64,000 bases of DNA. Origin: Onthophagus taurus (taxonomy: Eukaryota > Arthropoda > Insecta > Coleoptera > Scarabaeidae). Each line of letters opens with the position of its first letter. Position 1 is the first letter of the stretch. This document shows positions 47,901 through 59,889 of the stretch, in pieces. The stretch is taken from NCBI RefSeq assembly GCF_036711975.1, contig NC_091973.1:3348001-3412000 (forward strand), written 5' to 3'. A program made the position numbers and the translations under genes. The notes beneath the pieces are model-generated. The model saw only the letters and a list, made by a program, of their open reading frames with translations. It searched no databases and was not told where the DNA came from.

Positions 47901-49950
47901 CCAAGAAACCCAAACCGATCTTTTTAACCCAACGGATATTGAAGTTTTACCTGTTCCTGTATACATTCCACAACCTATACACATGTTTAATTTTATCGAT
48001 TTAAAACCAATACCTTTTCCTTTACCAATTCCAGTACCCATGTTAATACCTATGACAAAAACGGGAACCAGCGGAATCCTTAAAGAATTTAAAACGTCCC
48101 AACCCACACCAAGCGACCCATACGAACAAGATTTACTAGTTATGGCTCAATTAGTAGCCGACGCGGATGACAAGGAAGCAGAGGAAGACCAACAACCACC
48201 AGAATCCGAAACGGAAGATAACGGAGCAGACGAAACATCTTATAGCCCAGAATCTCAAGAACCACAAAGCACTGCTTTTGGAGACGACGTTCTTCAATTC
48301 GCTTTAAACATCAATTTCACTGAACCCGCCGTTGATTTAGAAGGAGCCCTCACCGCTAACACAATTACAGCCAATACTTGTATTTTATTCATTTAATTTC
48401 ATTATTCTTGTAATAAAACAAACATTTTAGCAACCCAATCCGAAGAAACAAGTCCACCTAAACCGGTAAAAAATACCCGCGGATCTAGACGACGTGGCCG
48501 AGGAAGTCGCGGTGGTAGAGGAAGAGGTAGACCAAGTAACGTGCAAGAACCCCCCGTGGAAAAAGATCCCTCCCCTGAACCACCATCGGAACCTGCCGAG
48601 AAACCAGATGCAAATATGTGCTTAAAGGTAAAGATTAATATAGTTATAACTAGTGATGGAACGGATAGTGATTTTGCGAAAAGCCGGTTATAATTTGTGT
48701 GTATAATTTGTTGCCACATTACTGCGATATTTGAATAAAAATGAAATTAATAAGACAGCTGATAAGATATGTCAATTTATTTGGATCCAAGATACAAAAT
48801 GAACTTTTTTGATGCTGGTTTAACTAACGAAGCAACTCTAAAAAGAGGATACTTTAATTAATAATTAGCGATATTTGCACCAGGATCCTTCAGGAAATTA
48901 ATTTTATAAAAAATTTAATTTTTATTTATTTTTTAATTTTAATAATTAACTCTAATTTATTATTTTTAATTGATAGTATACGTTCGGGGTAAACGCTTGG
49001 AAACAATGGGTAACGAATAAAAATCAAGAATTAGAAAAAACATCGCGGAGAGTGAAATTATTTAAAACAGATTTGCTTCAATTAACATCTGACGAATTAA
49101 ATTTTTCGTTATGTTTGTTTATAAAAGAAGTCAGAAAACCAAACGGATCCGAATACGCCCCGGACACAATTTACTACCTATGTTTAGGAATTCAACAATA
49201 TCTCTTTGAAAATGGGAGGATCGATAATATTTTTTGCGATCCCTATTATGAATCATTCACCGACTCACTCGATGAAATATGCAAAAAATTCTCCACATTA
49301 TACAACGACTCGCGTAAGAAGTAATTTTCTTCAAAAATGTCACATTTTAATTCAATTTTTTGTAGAATACATTGTAACGCGCGTTGAAGAGGAACATTTA
49401 TGGGAAAGTAAACAATTAGGCGCTCATTCACCTCACGTTTTATTGAGCACTTTAATGTTTTTTAATACAAAACATTTCAATTTAACGGTTTGTATAAAAA
49501 TAATAATTTAAATTAAGCATTTATTTAAATCATTTTAAGAATGTCGAAGAACATATGCAACTTTCATTCTCTCACATTATGAAGCATTGGAAGCGAGTAC
49601 CAAACACTCCGGGCACATCGAAAAATACAAGCTCAAGAAATATTTTGTTGCGTTTTTATCCGCCTCAAACAGCAGTAGAAGGTAATCGCAAAAAGAAAGT
49701 TTACGAGCAACAAGAAAACGAAGAAAACCCAATAAGATGTCCAGTAAAATTATATGAATTCTATTTGTCTAAGTGCCCCGAAAGCGTTAAGACACGTAAT
49801 GACGTTTTTTATTTGCAACCGGAACGTTCTTGCGTTCCAGACAGCCCCGTTTGGTACTCTACCATGGCACTTGGGAAGGATGGATTAGAGAAAATGTTAC
49901 ATCGTGTTAAAATGGTCAAAGAAATCAATGTTGCACTTTTATCTACTTAA
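41999..49950 (+). CDS. woc: woc/ZMYM-type MYM zinc-finger protein
   Basis: Nine exons join in phase: 41999-42868, 45942-46169, 46224-46394, 46448-46706, 46760-48379, 48431-48627, 48977-49313, 49366-49487 and 49540-49950, giving about 1404 residues. The first exon (290 residues) is an acidic Glu/Lys/Thr-rich stretch with loose ETK/KVE repeats and probable coiled coil. About eight MYM-type fingers follow (CxxC...CxxxC, from about 410 to 750), then a poly-Pro run, a Gln/Pro region and an Arg/Gly-rich AT-hook-like patch ([17 protein letters not shown]) near 1080. The C-terminus is the ZMYM2/3/4 signature domain ([32 protein letters not shown]-like, [13 protein letters not shown]). Family role: chromatin-associated regulator; fly woc acts in ecdysteroid synthesis and telomere capping. 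Intron 1 is 3.1 kb because of nested transposons. Confidence 0.95.
43348..45851 (-). mobile_element. Tc1-like DNA transposon in woc intron 1, carrying a LINE insertion
   Basis: Near-perfect terminal inverted repeats of about 36 bp begin CAGTATTGGAAAAAAGTAGA and end with the reverse complement. TA flanks both ends (43346-43347, 45852-45853), as in Tc1/mariner. Minus-strand transposase remains run from an ATG at about 45589 ([16 protein letters not shown]) to about 43597. They include [20 protein letters not shown] and [12 protein letters not shown], typical of Tc3-like transposases. A LINE of about 1.2 kb splits the gene at about 44125-45317. Stops, frame changes and loss of the usual SPDLNPIE region show that it is inactive. 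A second copy of the inner GGAAAAAAGTAGA motif lies at 43524. Confidence 0.9.
44125..45317 (+). mobile_element. 5'-truncated LINE with TTA tail, nested in the Tc1-like element
   Basis: The plus strand codes for a reverse-transcriptase C-terminal half: [20 protein letters not shown], then [12 protein letters not shown] with the catalytic YADD, and on through [18 protein letters not shown] and [20 protein letters not shown]. It looks like the CR1/L2/jockey group. The 3' end is a (TTA)n microsatellite (about 45290-45317) after AATAAAGCC, the kind of tail many such LINEs carry. It is 5'-truncated, with a stop after about 175 codons. The host Tc1-like sequence resumes right after the tail. Confidence 0.85.
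48745..48880 (+). mobile_element. Possible hAT transposase fragment in a woc intron
   Basis: A short plus-strand frame reads [19 protein letters not shown] and continues to a stop after 30 codons. LDPRYK is a well-known motif near the end of hAT/ZBED transposases. Nothing else of the element is recognisable. Confidence 0.45.
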
Positions 49951-50207
49951 TAAGTCATATAGAATTGTATATTAAATAAATATTTTTTTGGCCTTATTTT
50001 TTTTATTAAATCACACCAAATATATTTATTAATAATAACAAAAAAAGTAACCGAAAAAGGTGTGCTAATTTCTAGAAATAAAAAGTTTGGTATATAGATG
50101 GCGCTATAAATCGTACTTAATGCGCATGCGCAACAAAAAATAATTGGTCGGGGCCCCAACCTCTACGATAATAATTTTTATACAAAAAATACTAAATTAA
50201 ATAAACT

Positions 50208-52256
50208 CTATGAAGCTTGTTTAAGGAGTTCTTGTAATTCATATTGTTCCTGTTCTTTCTCCATTTGATCTTGGAGTAAGCGATTAACGTTATCTTGGAA
50301 TCGCTGTCTAAGCGCGAAATTTTCAATATTCTCAATTTTATATTCTTCTTGTTGTTGTCTTTCTTTGATATCGTTTAGTTCTATTTCGAGTTCTTCTAAT
50401 CTTTGTTCAATGCCAACTAAAAATATAAAAAAATTTGTTGTTTTTGGGGTAAATTAAGAAAGGTTTCGAAAAAACCTTTGCTGAGATTTTGTGTTGTGTA
50501 GTTGATGATGCTGGGGGTTTGTTGGTAATAATCCATTTCTTGCATAATCGACGGGGAATTATTAATAGCTCTAAACATGTCGCTGGAAAATTCAGTTAGC
50601 GTTTTCGTGTCGACGCAGGTATTCTAAAAAATAAAATTGTTAACCTTTGCATTTAATTCAAAAAGTTTTAAAAAATAATTGTTGTATTTAATTTTTTGTT
50701 AAGGGCAATTAAAAACCTGTCATATCCTTAACATCTTTGTATTAATAGACAAGGGAAAACAACATTGAATTAGTTACTTTTTAGGTATTGAAATAGTTAA
50801 GGGCTTAGTTCATACTTTTGTATAAATGTATACTTATCCTTAACTAAATATTATAAATAGTTAAGGTCAATTTTTGTAACATATCCTTAACCTACTTATT
50901 ATTCTTTTTTATTTTTTTAAATCACAAATTAATTTATGGGTAATTCATATTTTTTGATATATCATAATAGTTAAGGGCTTAGATTGTATTTTTGTTTCCT
51001 CAACTAGATAACACAACAAAAAAATAGTTAAGGCCAATTTTGTAACATATCCTTAACTTTTTTTTAAATTTTTTTACCAACTTTTTTATTACATTTTTTT
51101 GAGTTAAAGCCACAAATTAGAAAAAAATTTCTTTAACTCCTTTTTCATACTTTTTTAAATTAAATAAATACCTCACATATAATTTGTCTGGGATACTAAA
51201 TTTTCTGGAATAAATGAAAATAACATATTACCATAACTGAATTAGAATCAGTCAAGTGACTATCATCTGCTGATATTTGACTGTTATCATCAAGCTCATC
51301 AATGACATTAACAGTTGCGTCTTCTTCTTCAGAATCACTGACAGCGCTTCCAAATATCTCATGTTCAGCTATGTTTTGGTTGGGTTCGAGTGGTTCCTTT
51401 TTAATCACAGTACCCTTGTTAATTTTATCATCATCTTCGTTTATGACTTCCCATTTAACACCATATGCTTCATTATCACTTCTAAGTAATCGCTTTACTT
51501 CTTTTTCTATTTCAGGTGCTTCAACATATTTTTTCTTGAGAGTCTTACGAAATCTGCGTCTTCGAACGTTTTTTGCAGGAGGTGTTATGCCATGTGGCCA
51601 TAAATATTTCTTTTCAACTTTATTAGGATCTTTTTTCTTTTTTTGTGGGGTGTCTTCATCTGGCTGTATATCATCTTCTTCTCTACATAGCAACATTTGA
51701 CAAATATCCGCTGTTTTATAAAATCCTTTTGAATCTATTGTTTTTAATGACTCTACAATTGTTGGGAGATCAACAACTTTAGCATGCATGTACCAATGGT
51801 CAACACGAACCTCTCCTTGTCTTAAATCATTCTCTATTTTTATTGAAATGCGATCTTTTAATGTGCTATTATTGTGAATGGCATCTCTTAATATTTTTGC
51901 TGGTTCTGGAGGTAATCGTAAAATAAATTGTGATTCCAATTCGGTTGTCCCTTCATTGTCATGACTTCTGTGGATTTCCCTTCAAAAAATAAATTGTGCA
52001 ATAATAAGTGTATATATCATATAATCACCAAGTATATTATATTACTTTATTAAACAATGATGGTGTTATCTATAATTTAAATGGAATCGGATTGGGTTGT
52101 TATCAAAAAAACCCAATCTATATCAATTTAATATGTAACCCAATCTAATTCTACTCAACAAAATTTTTTGTATTTCATATTTTTTTTAGGTGATTCTTTG
52201 ATTTATCTCGACGCATTCAAAGTTTAAAAGGTAACTTACTTTTGTTTGTGCGACAT
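50208..52256 (-). CDS. Taf7: TFIID subunit TAF7
   Basis: Exons 52256-52240 (MSHKQ), 51979-51232, 50623-50476 and 50416-50208 join in phase to about 373 residues (human TAF7 349). The conserved TAFII55 domain begins ELESQFILRLPPEPAKILRD and includes VRVDHWYMHAKVVDLPTIVE and ESLKTIDSKGFYKTADICQM. It continues into a basic segment with WPHGITPPAKNVRRRRFRK. An acidic middle part precedes a C-terminal coiled coil rich in Glu, Gln and Leu (EQRLEELEIELNDIKERQQQ). Family role: a subunit of TFIID that contacts TAF1 and regulates its acetyltransferase activity. It is convergent with woc, with 257 bp between stop codons. Confidence 0.96.
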
Positions 52257-52615
52257 CGAATTACTCCAATATTACGCGAAATTAATAAATTCTTGCGTAT
52301 CACTAAATACACAAAATTGAGAACAAGTAAGTTATGATATAAAGAATAAAAATTGTGTAGGTAAGAAACTATATTGATGAGTTCGCTTGATAACTGCCAT
52401 GTTGGACATGCGCGGAATGAGTCACGCATTTGCGCAAAATCAACATCTTTTAATTTTCAATACTTTTTCAATAAATATATGAGATATATATCATGTTTGT
52501 TGTAATCGATCAAAATATGTTTGCTAACGATCGAAGTATATGTGAATGTGATTTTTGTGTTTAATGTTTGAATTTGTTATGAACAAAGTTATAATAATTA
52601 AATAAAATTTGAGAA
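52257..52615. promoter_or_regulatory. TAF7 upstream region
   Basis: A short AT-rich stretch between the TAF7 start and the satellite. It should hold the TAF7 promoter. No further feature is evident. Confidence 0.35.
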
Positions 52616-55258
52616 TTATCATTTGTAGGGCCTCGCCCGTAAGCGACCTTGGCAGTTGTAGATGAATCGTTTATTTGATACCTTGGAAAGCAAACTCTGC
52701 GCATAACACTTTAATTTATTCTTATTTCGCCGAGGTCGCTTGCGGGCGAGGCGCTGGTTATGTAACTATATCAACCTAAACCTTGTATAAATTATCATTT
52801 GTAGGGCCTCGCCCGCAAGCGACCTCAGCAATATTAGATGATATCGTTCATTTGATGCCTTGGAAAGCAAACTCTGCGCATAACGCTTTCATTTATTCTC
52901 ATTTCGCCGAGGTCGCTTGCGGGCGAGGCGCTGGTTATGTAACTATATCAACGTAGAACTTGTATAAGTTATCTTGTAGGGCCTCGCCCGCAAGCGACCT
53001 CGGCAATATTAAATGATATCGTTCATTTGATGCTTTAGAAAGCAAACTCTGCGTATAACACTTTAATTTATTCTTATTTCGCCGAGGTCGCTTGCGGGCG
53101 AGGCGCTGCTTATGTAACTATATCAACGTAGAACTTGCATAAATTATCTTGTGGGGCCTCGCCCGCAAGCGACCTCGGCAATATTAGATGATGTCGTTCA
53201 GTTGATACCTTGGAAAGCAAACTCTGCGCATAATACTTTAATTTATTCTTATTTCGCCGAGGTCGCTTGCGGGCGAGGCGCTGGTTACGTAACTATATCA
53301 ACGTAGAACTTGTATAAATTATCTTCTAGGGCCTCGTCCGCAAGCGACCTCGGCAATATTAGATGATATCGTTCATTTGATGCCTTGAAAAGCAAATTCT
53401 GCGCAAAACACTTTAATTTATTTTTATTTCGCCGAGGTCGCTTGCGGGCGAGGCGCTGGTTATGTAACTATATCAACGTAGAACTTGTATAAATTATCTT
53501 GTGGGGCCTCTCCCGCAAGCGACCTCGGCAATATTAGATAATATTGCTCATTTGATGCCTTGGAAAGCAAATTCTGCGCATAACACTTTAATTTATTCTT
53601 ATTTCGCCGAGGTCGCTTGCGGGCGAGGCGCTGGTTATGTAACTATATCAACGTAGAACTTGTATAAATTATCTTGTGGGGCCTCTCCCGCAAGCGACCT
53701 CGGCAATATTAGATAATATTGCTCATTTGATGCCTTGGAAAGCAAATTCTGCGCATAACACTTTAATTTATTCTTATTTCGCCGAGGTCGCTTGCGGGCG
53801 AGGCGCTGGTTATGTAACTATATCAACGTAGAACTTGTATAAGTTATCTTGTAGGGCCTCGCCCGCAAGCGACCTCGGCAATATTAAATGATATCGTACA
53901 TTTGATGCCTTGGAAAGCAAACTATGCGCATAACATCTTAATTTATTCTCAATCTGCCGAGGTCGCTTGCGGGCGAGGCGCTGGTTATGTAACTATATCA
54001 ACGTAGAACTTGTATAAATTATCTTGTGGGGCCTCGCCCGCAAGCGACCTCGGCAATATTAGATGATGTCGTTCATTTGATACCTTGGAAAGCAAACTCT
54101 GCGCATAATACTTTAATTTATTCTTATTTCGCCGAGGTCGCTTGCGGGCGAGGCGCTGGTTATGTAACTATATCAACCTAAACCTTGTATAAATTATCAT
54201 TTGTAGGGCCTCGCCCGCAAGCGACCTCGGCAATATTAGATAATATCGCTCATTTGATGCCTTGGAAAGCAAACTATGCGCATAACATCTTAATTTATTC
54301 TCAATCCACCGAGGTCGCTTGCGGGCGAGGCGCTGGTTATGTAACTATATCAACGTAGAACTTGTATAAGTTATCTTGTAGGGCCTCGCCCGCAAGCGAC
54401 CTCGGCAATATTAGATGATATCGTTCATTTGATGCCTTGGAAAGCAAACTCTGCGCATCACACTTTAATTTAGTCTCATTTCGCCGAGGTCGCTTGCGGG
54501 CGAGGCGCTGGTTATGTAACTATATCAACGTAGAACTTGCATAAATTATCTTGTGGGGCCTCGCCCGCAAGCAACCTCGGCAATATTAGATGATATCGTT
54601 CATTTGATGCCTTGGAAAGCAAACTATGCGCATAACATCTTAATTTATTCTCAATCCGCCGAGGTCGCTTGCGGGCGAGGCGCTGGTTATGTAACTATAT
54701 CAACGTAGAACTTGTATAAATTATCTTGTAGGGCCTCGCCCGCAAGCGACCTCGGCAATATTAGATGATATCGTTCATTTGATGCCTTGGAAAGCAAACT
54801 CTGCGCATCACACTTTAATTTAGTCTCATTTCGCCGAGGTCGCTTGCGGGCGAGGCGCTGGTTATGTAACTATATCAACGTAGAACTTGTATAAATTATC
54901 TTGTAGGGCCTCGCCCGCAAGCGACCTCGGCAATATTAGATAATATCGCTCATTTGATGCATTGGAAAGCAAACTCTGCGCATAACACTTTCATTTATTC
55001 TCATTTCGTTGAGGTCGCTTGCGGGCGAGGCGCTGGGTATGTAACTATATCAACGTAGAACTTGTATAAATTATCTTGTGGGGCCTCGCCCGCAAGCGAC
55101 TTCGGCAATATTAGATGATATCGTTCATTTGATGCCTTGGAAAGCAAATTCTGCGCATAACACTTTAATTTATTCTTATTTCGCCGAGGTCGCTTGCGGG
55201 CGAGGCGCTGGTTATGTAACTATATCAACCTAAACCTTGTATAAATTATCATTTGTAA
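52616..55258. repeat. Satellite of about fifteen 175-bp units, each with 24-bp inverted repeats
   Basis: Units start with GGGCCTCGCCCGCAAGCGAC at about 52628, 52803, 52978, 53155, 53329, 53504, 53679, 53852, 54028, 54206, 54381, 54556, 54731, 54906 and 55081. In each, the arm GCCTCGCCCGCAAGCGACCT plus CGGC is followed about 75-80 bases later by its reverse complement, then about 50 bases of linker (GGTTATGTAACTATATCAAC). Units 6 and 7 are virtually identical, and units 11 and 13 share rare variants, showing block duplication. The linker variant AACCTAAACCTTGTATAAAT followed by TATCATTTGTA occurs before units 2 and 10 and at the right end. The array lies between the TAF7 and PDIA6 genes. Confidence 0.95.
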
Positions 55259-55606
55259 TGCGATACTATTGTATCAACAGAAATTTATTTATTTAAAGTA
55301 TCGATTACTATACCATAACTTGACACGAAATGTGAGTGTTAATGTTAAATGATCAAAGAGATAAAATAAAAAGCAATTATTATCAAATATATTTTATTAA
55401 TAAAACGTTTTTTTTTTATTTAGACACTTAGAAATAATAATTTTCTTTTCTTACAAACATTAATGTTTTACATACATACGCGGTTTAGTGTTATTTAACT
55501 TACAGGTGCAGAGACAATGAGAAATATATTACATTAAAGATGGAGGGGAAAGTAAAGAGGGACATTTTACGTTCTATAAAAAAAAATAAACGGTACAATG
55601 GAAAAT
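55259..55606. other. Probable PDIA6 3' untranslated region
   Basis: AT-rich sequence between the satellite and the PDIA6 stop codon. Minus-strand AATAAA-type signals are present (for example TTTATT near 55395 on the plus strand). No gene seen. Confidence 0.4.
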
Positions 55607-56965
55607 TTACAATTCGTCTTTTTCGTCAAGATCGACGTCAGACAAGTCAATATCCTCTTCAGGTGGAAGCTCGCCATCTTTGCCATCCCAAGCGTCAGTC
55701 TTAGCGATTTTCGGAAGCTCGGCCCCTTTAACGGGGGCGGTATTTCCTCTGCCGTAGGAGAGGTCTCTAAGGAACTCGTTGATGCCATCCTTGGAGAATG
55801 ATCCTCGTAGGATGGAGTACTTCATTTTTTTCGCGTTGACGACGGCCATCGCTGGATAACCGAAACCGCCGATGTCCAAAGCACTTTCTAATTCAAATTG
55901 AGCGCCAGCTTCCGCCCACAACCAACTCCACATTTTCTTTTTGTACTTTTCGCCCATTTCTGTTAAGAGATCAATGTAGTTATTGCGACATTGCGATTGA
56001 CAATCTAATATGTGTGGTAAAATAGCGATGACGCATAAAGGTTTTTCTTCACAAGCTGTTTTAAAGGTGACGTCATTAACTATTTGAATTAATTCTGGTG
56101 CAGGTACGTTTTCAGAGAGTTTTTCCAATGCCCAATTGACAATATCTCCAGCTGTTCTTCCGCCGTTATAATCCGATACGGAGTCTGAATCCTTTTTACC
56201 AGGTGAAAAGAACTTGATTGTTGGATAACCTTGGATTCCATATTGAGAAGCTATGCTGCTGTGAACTGTGGCATCTAAAGCTCCTAATTTAACTTTTCCT
56301 TTAAGTTGAGTTGCAGCATCCGCCCAATGAGGGGCTAAATTTTTGCAATGTCCACACCAAGGTGCAAAGAATTCTACTAACCACATATCCTCAGATTGCA
56401 TCACCAACTTTTCGAAGTTACTATCTGTTAATTCAATAACATCTTTATCTGAACCACCTGAAGATTTTGATCCAGAACTGGATTTGCCACCAAGTTGAGC
56501 ATTTACCTTAGCTTTAGCTGCTGAGATTGCCCCATCAACTAAGCCTTGGGCTGATCTTGCCCCATTGTAATCCTCAGGCGATTTTTTATTGGCACCAAAT
56601 ATTTTAATAGTGGGGAATCCACGTACACCATATTTGCCACCTAATTCTTTGTGCTCATCAGCGTTAACAGCCCCTACTTTAACAACTCCTTTAAGAGCCC
56701 CCGCTGCTTTTTGATACTCTGGTACCAATTGCTGGCAATGTCCACACCAAGGGGCATAAAACTCTACCACCCAAACTTCATCACTGTTAATAACCAACCT
56801 ATCGAAATTCGAAGGCGTTAGGTCGATGACGCTCGAAGACGTTGGATACAATCCTAGGGATTGCTCGAAAAAAATTGCCAAAACTAAAACAATTTTAAAC
56901 CCAAATTAGAGTTCGATAAAAAATTTTAATAGTTTAAGTTATCACTTACCCAGGTACAGCAACAT
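55607..56965 (-). CDS. PDIA6: Protein disulfide isomerase A6 (P5/CaBP1)
   Basis: A 16-base first coding exon (56965-56950) joins 56883-55607 in phase, about 430 residues. A signal peptide ([16 protein letters not shown]) leads into two thioredoxin domains, both with the active site WCGHC (Cys 52/55 and 182/185), joined by a Ser/Gly linker ([11 protein letters not shown]). A redox-inactive third domain follows. An acidic tail ends in KDEL for ER retrieval. It acts in the ER lumen as an oxidoreductase/chaperone, and in mammals it also attenuates IRE1/PERK signalling. All key residues are present. Confidence 0.97.
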
Positions 56966-58269
56966 TTTTCTTTGTATCGGTCTCCGATTCGAAACTGCTA
57001 ACGTGTTCTTAAATGTAAATGAACCGGTGCCTAATCGTCAACGAAAGTTTCGTGGTGAATTCTTATTGGCTCGTTGTACGATAATGTTTATAGTAGAATG
57101 TCATGTACAGTGGCGCCACGTACATTCAATTTAAAATGTCAAAATATTTGCTTTTTTAATATTTACTTTTTTTTATTACTTTTTAAGATAAAAACTAATT
57201 ATTAAACTAATTATTTTTAAAGAAACAATTATTAAAATTCTAAAAAGTTACCTGCAAGAAGCGACATCTTTTAAAGATTTGAAGTAATCGTTATTGAGGT
57301 GCCATCTATTATAATATCGATGAACTATAAGCTATGACGTAGAACAATTTTAAATTGAGTACCGTGCGGTGATAATTACTGTTTTGTATGGCAAAATTGG
57401 CCGAAGATGATGGTTATTAGGGTTTTTTCGTAGAGAAAAAATTGCGGTTTTTAATTTTTTGTCTAGTTTTTCGCGTGGAACGGTGCTGTATTGATGATCA
57501 AACGAGTGTTGGGTCATTAAAAGGCAATAACGAGAAGGAAGGATCCGCTTTGGGACGCTATCATTATCGTTTCGACCTTTTAACCCGTGACACGATTACA
57601 CAGTGTAACAGACAATGGTGTACGTTGGTTGTTCTTGTCGATTTGAAAACGTTTATTGTTTATCGAAGTTAATTAGGGAGCATCATCATCCGTCGCACGG
57701 CCGGCCCTTCCCATCTAATTATTTACTCTATTTGAATTGTCGCTGTAATACACAATAAAGAGTTAGGTAAGAATCCGGCGACAATTCATTTTTAACCGTT
57801 TTAACGACGCATCTGTTCGTAAATAAACTACAATTAACTCTTGATTGACTTAACTGACGAAGACGTCCCCTTAAAAAAGAAGTAATGCACTTCACAGCAT
57901 CCTTTAACTTCACATACTCGTGATTTAGGTAAACAAAGAGTGTAAGTATTTTTTTTATTTTGCTTTATTCCACGATAACAATGTTTATCTTTTTCGTTTT
58001 ATTGTTAGTGTTAACTTTTTGTAATACAATTGCAACATCTAGTTTACACCAGACTTAAGTTGAAGAAATTAAACGAATAATTGGATTAATTTAAGATCTC
58101 CAATGCGGGCTTACTCATGACTTTTATTAATTATAAAATGCGAGATACTCCAGATAACTAAAGTTGCGCAAAACAAAAAAAAATTGTTATCGTTAAAATC
58201 GTCAAAAAATAATCAGATTACTCAGATAGTCGGAATCATTACTATTGTTTATGTGATTTTCAACGCGAA
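56966..58269. promoter_or_regulatory. Divergent intergenic region, PDIA6 to LRR gene
   Basis: The PDIA6 promoter should lie at about 56970-57150. An element GTGGCGCCACGTAC lies at about 57111 and a GTGCCATCTA motif at 57299. The frame at 57442-57672 has no recognisable domain. The LRR gene promoter lies before 58270. No gene is supported in between. Confidence 0.4.
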
Positions 58270-59361
58270 ATGATCGCGATTTACCTCTGGATTTTACTTT
58301 TCGTTTTCGTCGGAGCCGATCAACCCATTTCTTGTCAAAAATGTAGAAATCAAAGAGTTCATAATATGAAAGGCGCGGATTGTTACGATTTGGGTTTAAG
58401 GGAGATTCCGCAATGTTTAAATCCAAATATTGAGGTAAGAAACTTTTTTTATAATTAAATTAAGTACCTTGATTACTTAATATCTCATCTTGTTGATTTC
58501 CATCACTTTGTTATAATTAAATAATGTGTTTTAGGTATTGGACTTATCATATAATCGCATAAGAAAAGTCAAAGAAACTGATATTGAACGTTATTCTAGT
58601 CTAAAATATTTATATTTAACCGATAATACAATCACTGAAATAGAAGAAAAAGCATTATTAAAATTAACATCGTTGGAACTTTTGCATTTAAGTTATAATC
58701 CGTTATTGGCGATTCCAAAAACGATTTTTCAATTGCCATCTTTAAAGAAATTGTATATAAGTGAACATCAAGATGTTGATGTTGCGTATGATATTGAGAA
58801 AGGGAAGCCGATATTAAGTCCGTTGATGATGTTAGAAATTGCGTTTAACGATATGAGAGAGTTGCCTAATTTGGGGGAACTCCCGACGTTGATTTTTTAT
58901 AACATATCGGGAAATAAAGACGTTTTGATGAAAACGTCCCATTTTGCTGGGCTGTGCATGCTAAAACAAATCGATATGACGAAGTTTACCGGAAGATTTG
59001 TTTCTGATTGTGATTGTAGTAATATTCAAAGATGGCTTCAAGCCCGGAAAGTTGAGATTATCGGGGAATTTATTTGTCAAATTAATGGTATGTATTTTAA
59101 TAAGTAATATTTAAATTGATTTTTTTAATTGTAGATTGCGCGTATGAAATCCCTGAAAGTGACTTAGAAATGTTTGCGATTTGTTTAGAGAGCAATAAAG
59201 TGAAGAGTTTGCATAGCACATTGTTATATATTGTCCTTCCCGCGTGCCTTATCGCTACTATTATTTTGTGTATACTTCTCTTTATGTGCTGGCGAAAAAC
59301 AAACAGTAGATATCATCGAACATCTGTCCAAATCCATGCTAACCGTCCATTATTTAAATGA
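58270..59361 (+). CDS. Small single-pass leucine-rich-repeat membrane protein
   Basis: Exons 58270-58434, 58535-59087 and 59135-59361 join in phase to about 314 residues. The layout is: signal peptide (MIAIYLWILLFVFVGA), cysteine-containing LRR N-cap (CQKCR...DCYDLGLREIPQC), about five LRRs (LDLSYNRIRKV, LKYLYLTDNTITEI, LELLHLSYNPLLAI and weaker ones), a cysteine-containing C-cap (DCDCSNIQRWLQ, FICQINDC), one transmembrane segment (about 265-285, LYIVLPACLIATIILCILLF) and a short basic cytoplasmic tail. This resembles small insect cell-surface LRR proteins of the Lrt/kekkon/Toll-ectodomain type but has no Ig or TIR domain. Partner and function cannot be told. Confidence 0.88.
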
Positions 59362-59428
59362 AAGATGTAGAAATGTAAATAGTTTAGGTTTATAAATATA
59401 TTTTTATAAAAAAAATATTTATAATATA

Positions 59429-59705
59429 TAGTAAAACTTTAATATAACGGATTAATACGGGGATACAAATTCGAACTGCTATCCACACCGCTACGTTCTA
59501 TATTAGGTAGTTCATTAAAAATAGATAATAATCTAGTACTGAATAACAACTAAAACTAGAACTAACACAAGACCTAGAACTAGAAACATTCGGGTTTAGC
59601 CATATATCTTTTAAGACGGCTAAATCCGTCAAAAAGTTCAGAGACAAAAAGTTCTTAGTATCTAGTATCTAAAAAGCTTTTGTCCGTTACATCAAGGTTT
59701 TACTG
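59429..59705. mobile_element. pogo/Tigger-like MITE
   Basis: The right end, read on the minus strand, starts CAGTAAAACCTTGATGTAAC. The left end (TAGTAAAACTTTAATATAAC) matches it with a few changes. TA flanks both ends. CAGTRAAACC...ATAACGGA is the usual end of pogo/Tigger-type elements. The body is 277 bp, non-coding and rich in CTAGAACTAGAA-like repeats. It lies just 3' of the LRR gene. Confidence 0.65.
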
Positions 59706-59889
59706 TATAAAATTTTTATTTATTTTGAAGCTTATATCTTTGTATGTATAACATATAGAACCAAACGTGCGGTGGTGTAAAATGGGTTGCCTAATGAACG
59801 AGGAGATAATGATTTCCTGATAAATTAGAGGCCAATAATTCCGTGATGTCATGAAATGGGATGTTAACGACACTATAATTGTGAGGTAT

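Noticed and set aside
47664-48107. 147-codon minus frame across woc exon 5
   Set aside because: It is antisense to a firmly identified exon and made of Gly/Thr low complexity.
52616-55258. CRISPR-like array
   Set aside because: The whole 175-bp unit is conserved, there are no unique spacers, and the genome is clearly animal.
57442-57672. 76-codon plus frame before the LRR gene
   Set aside because: No domain, no signal peptide and no good splice context linking it to the LRR exons.
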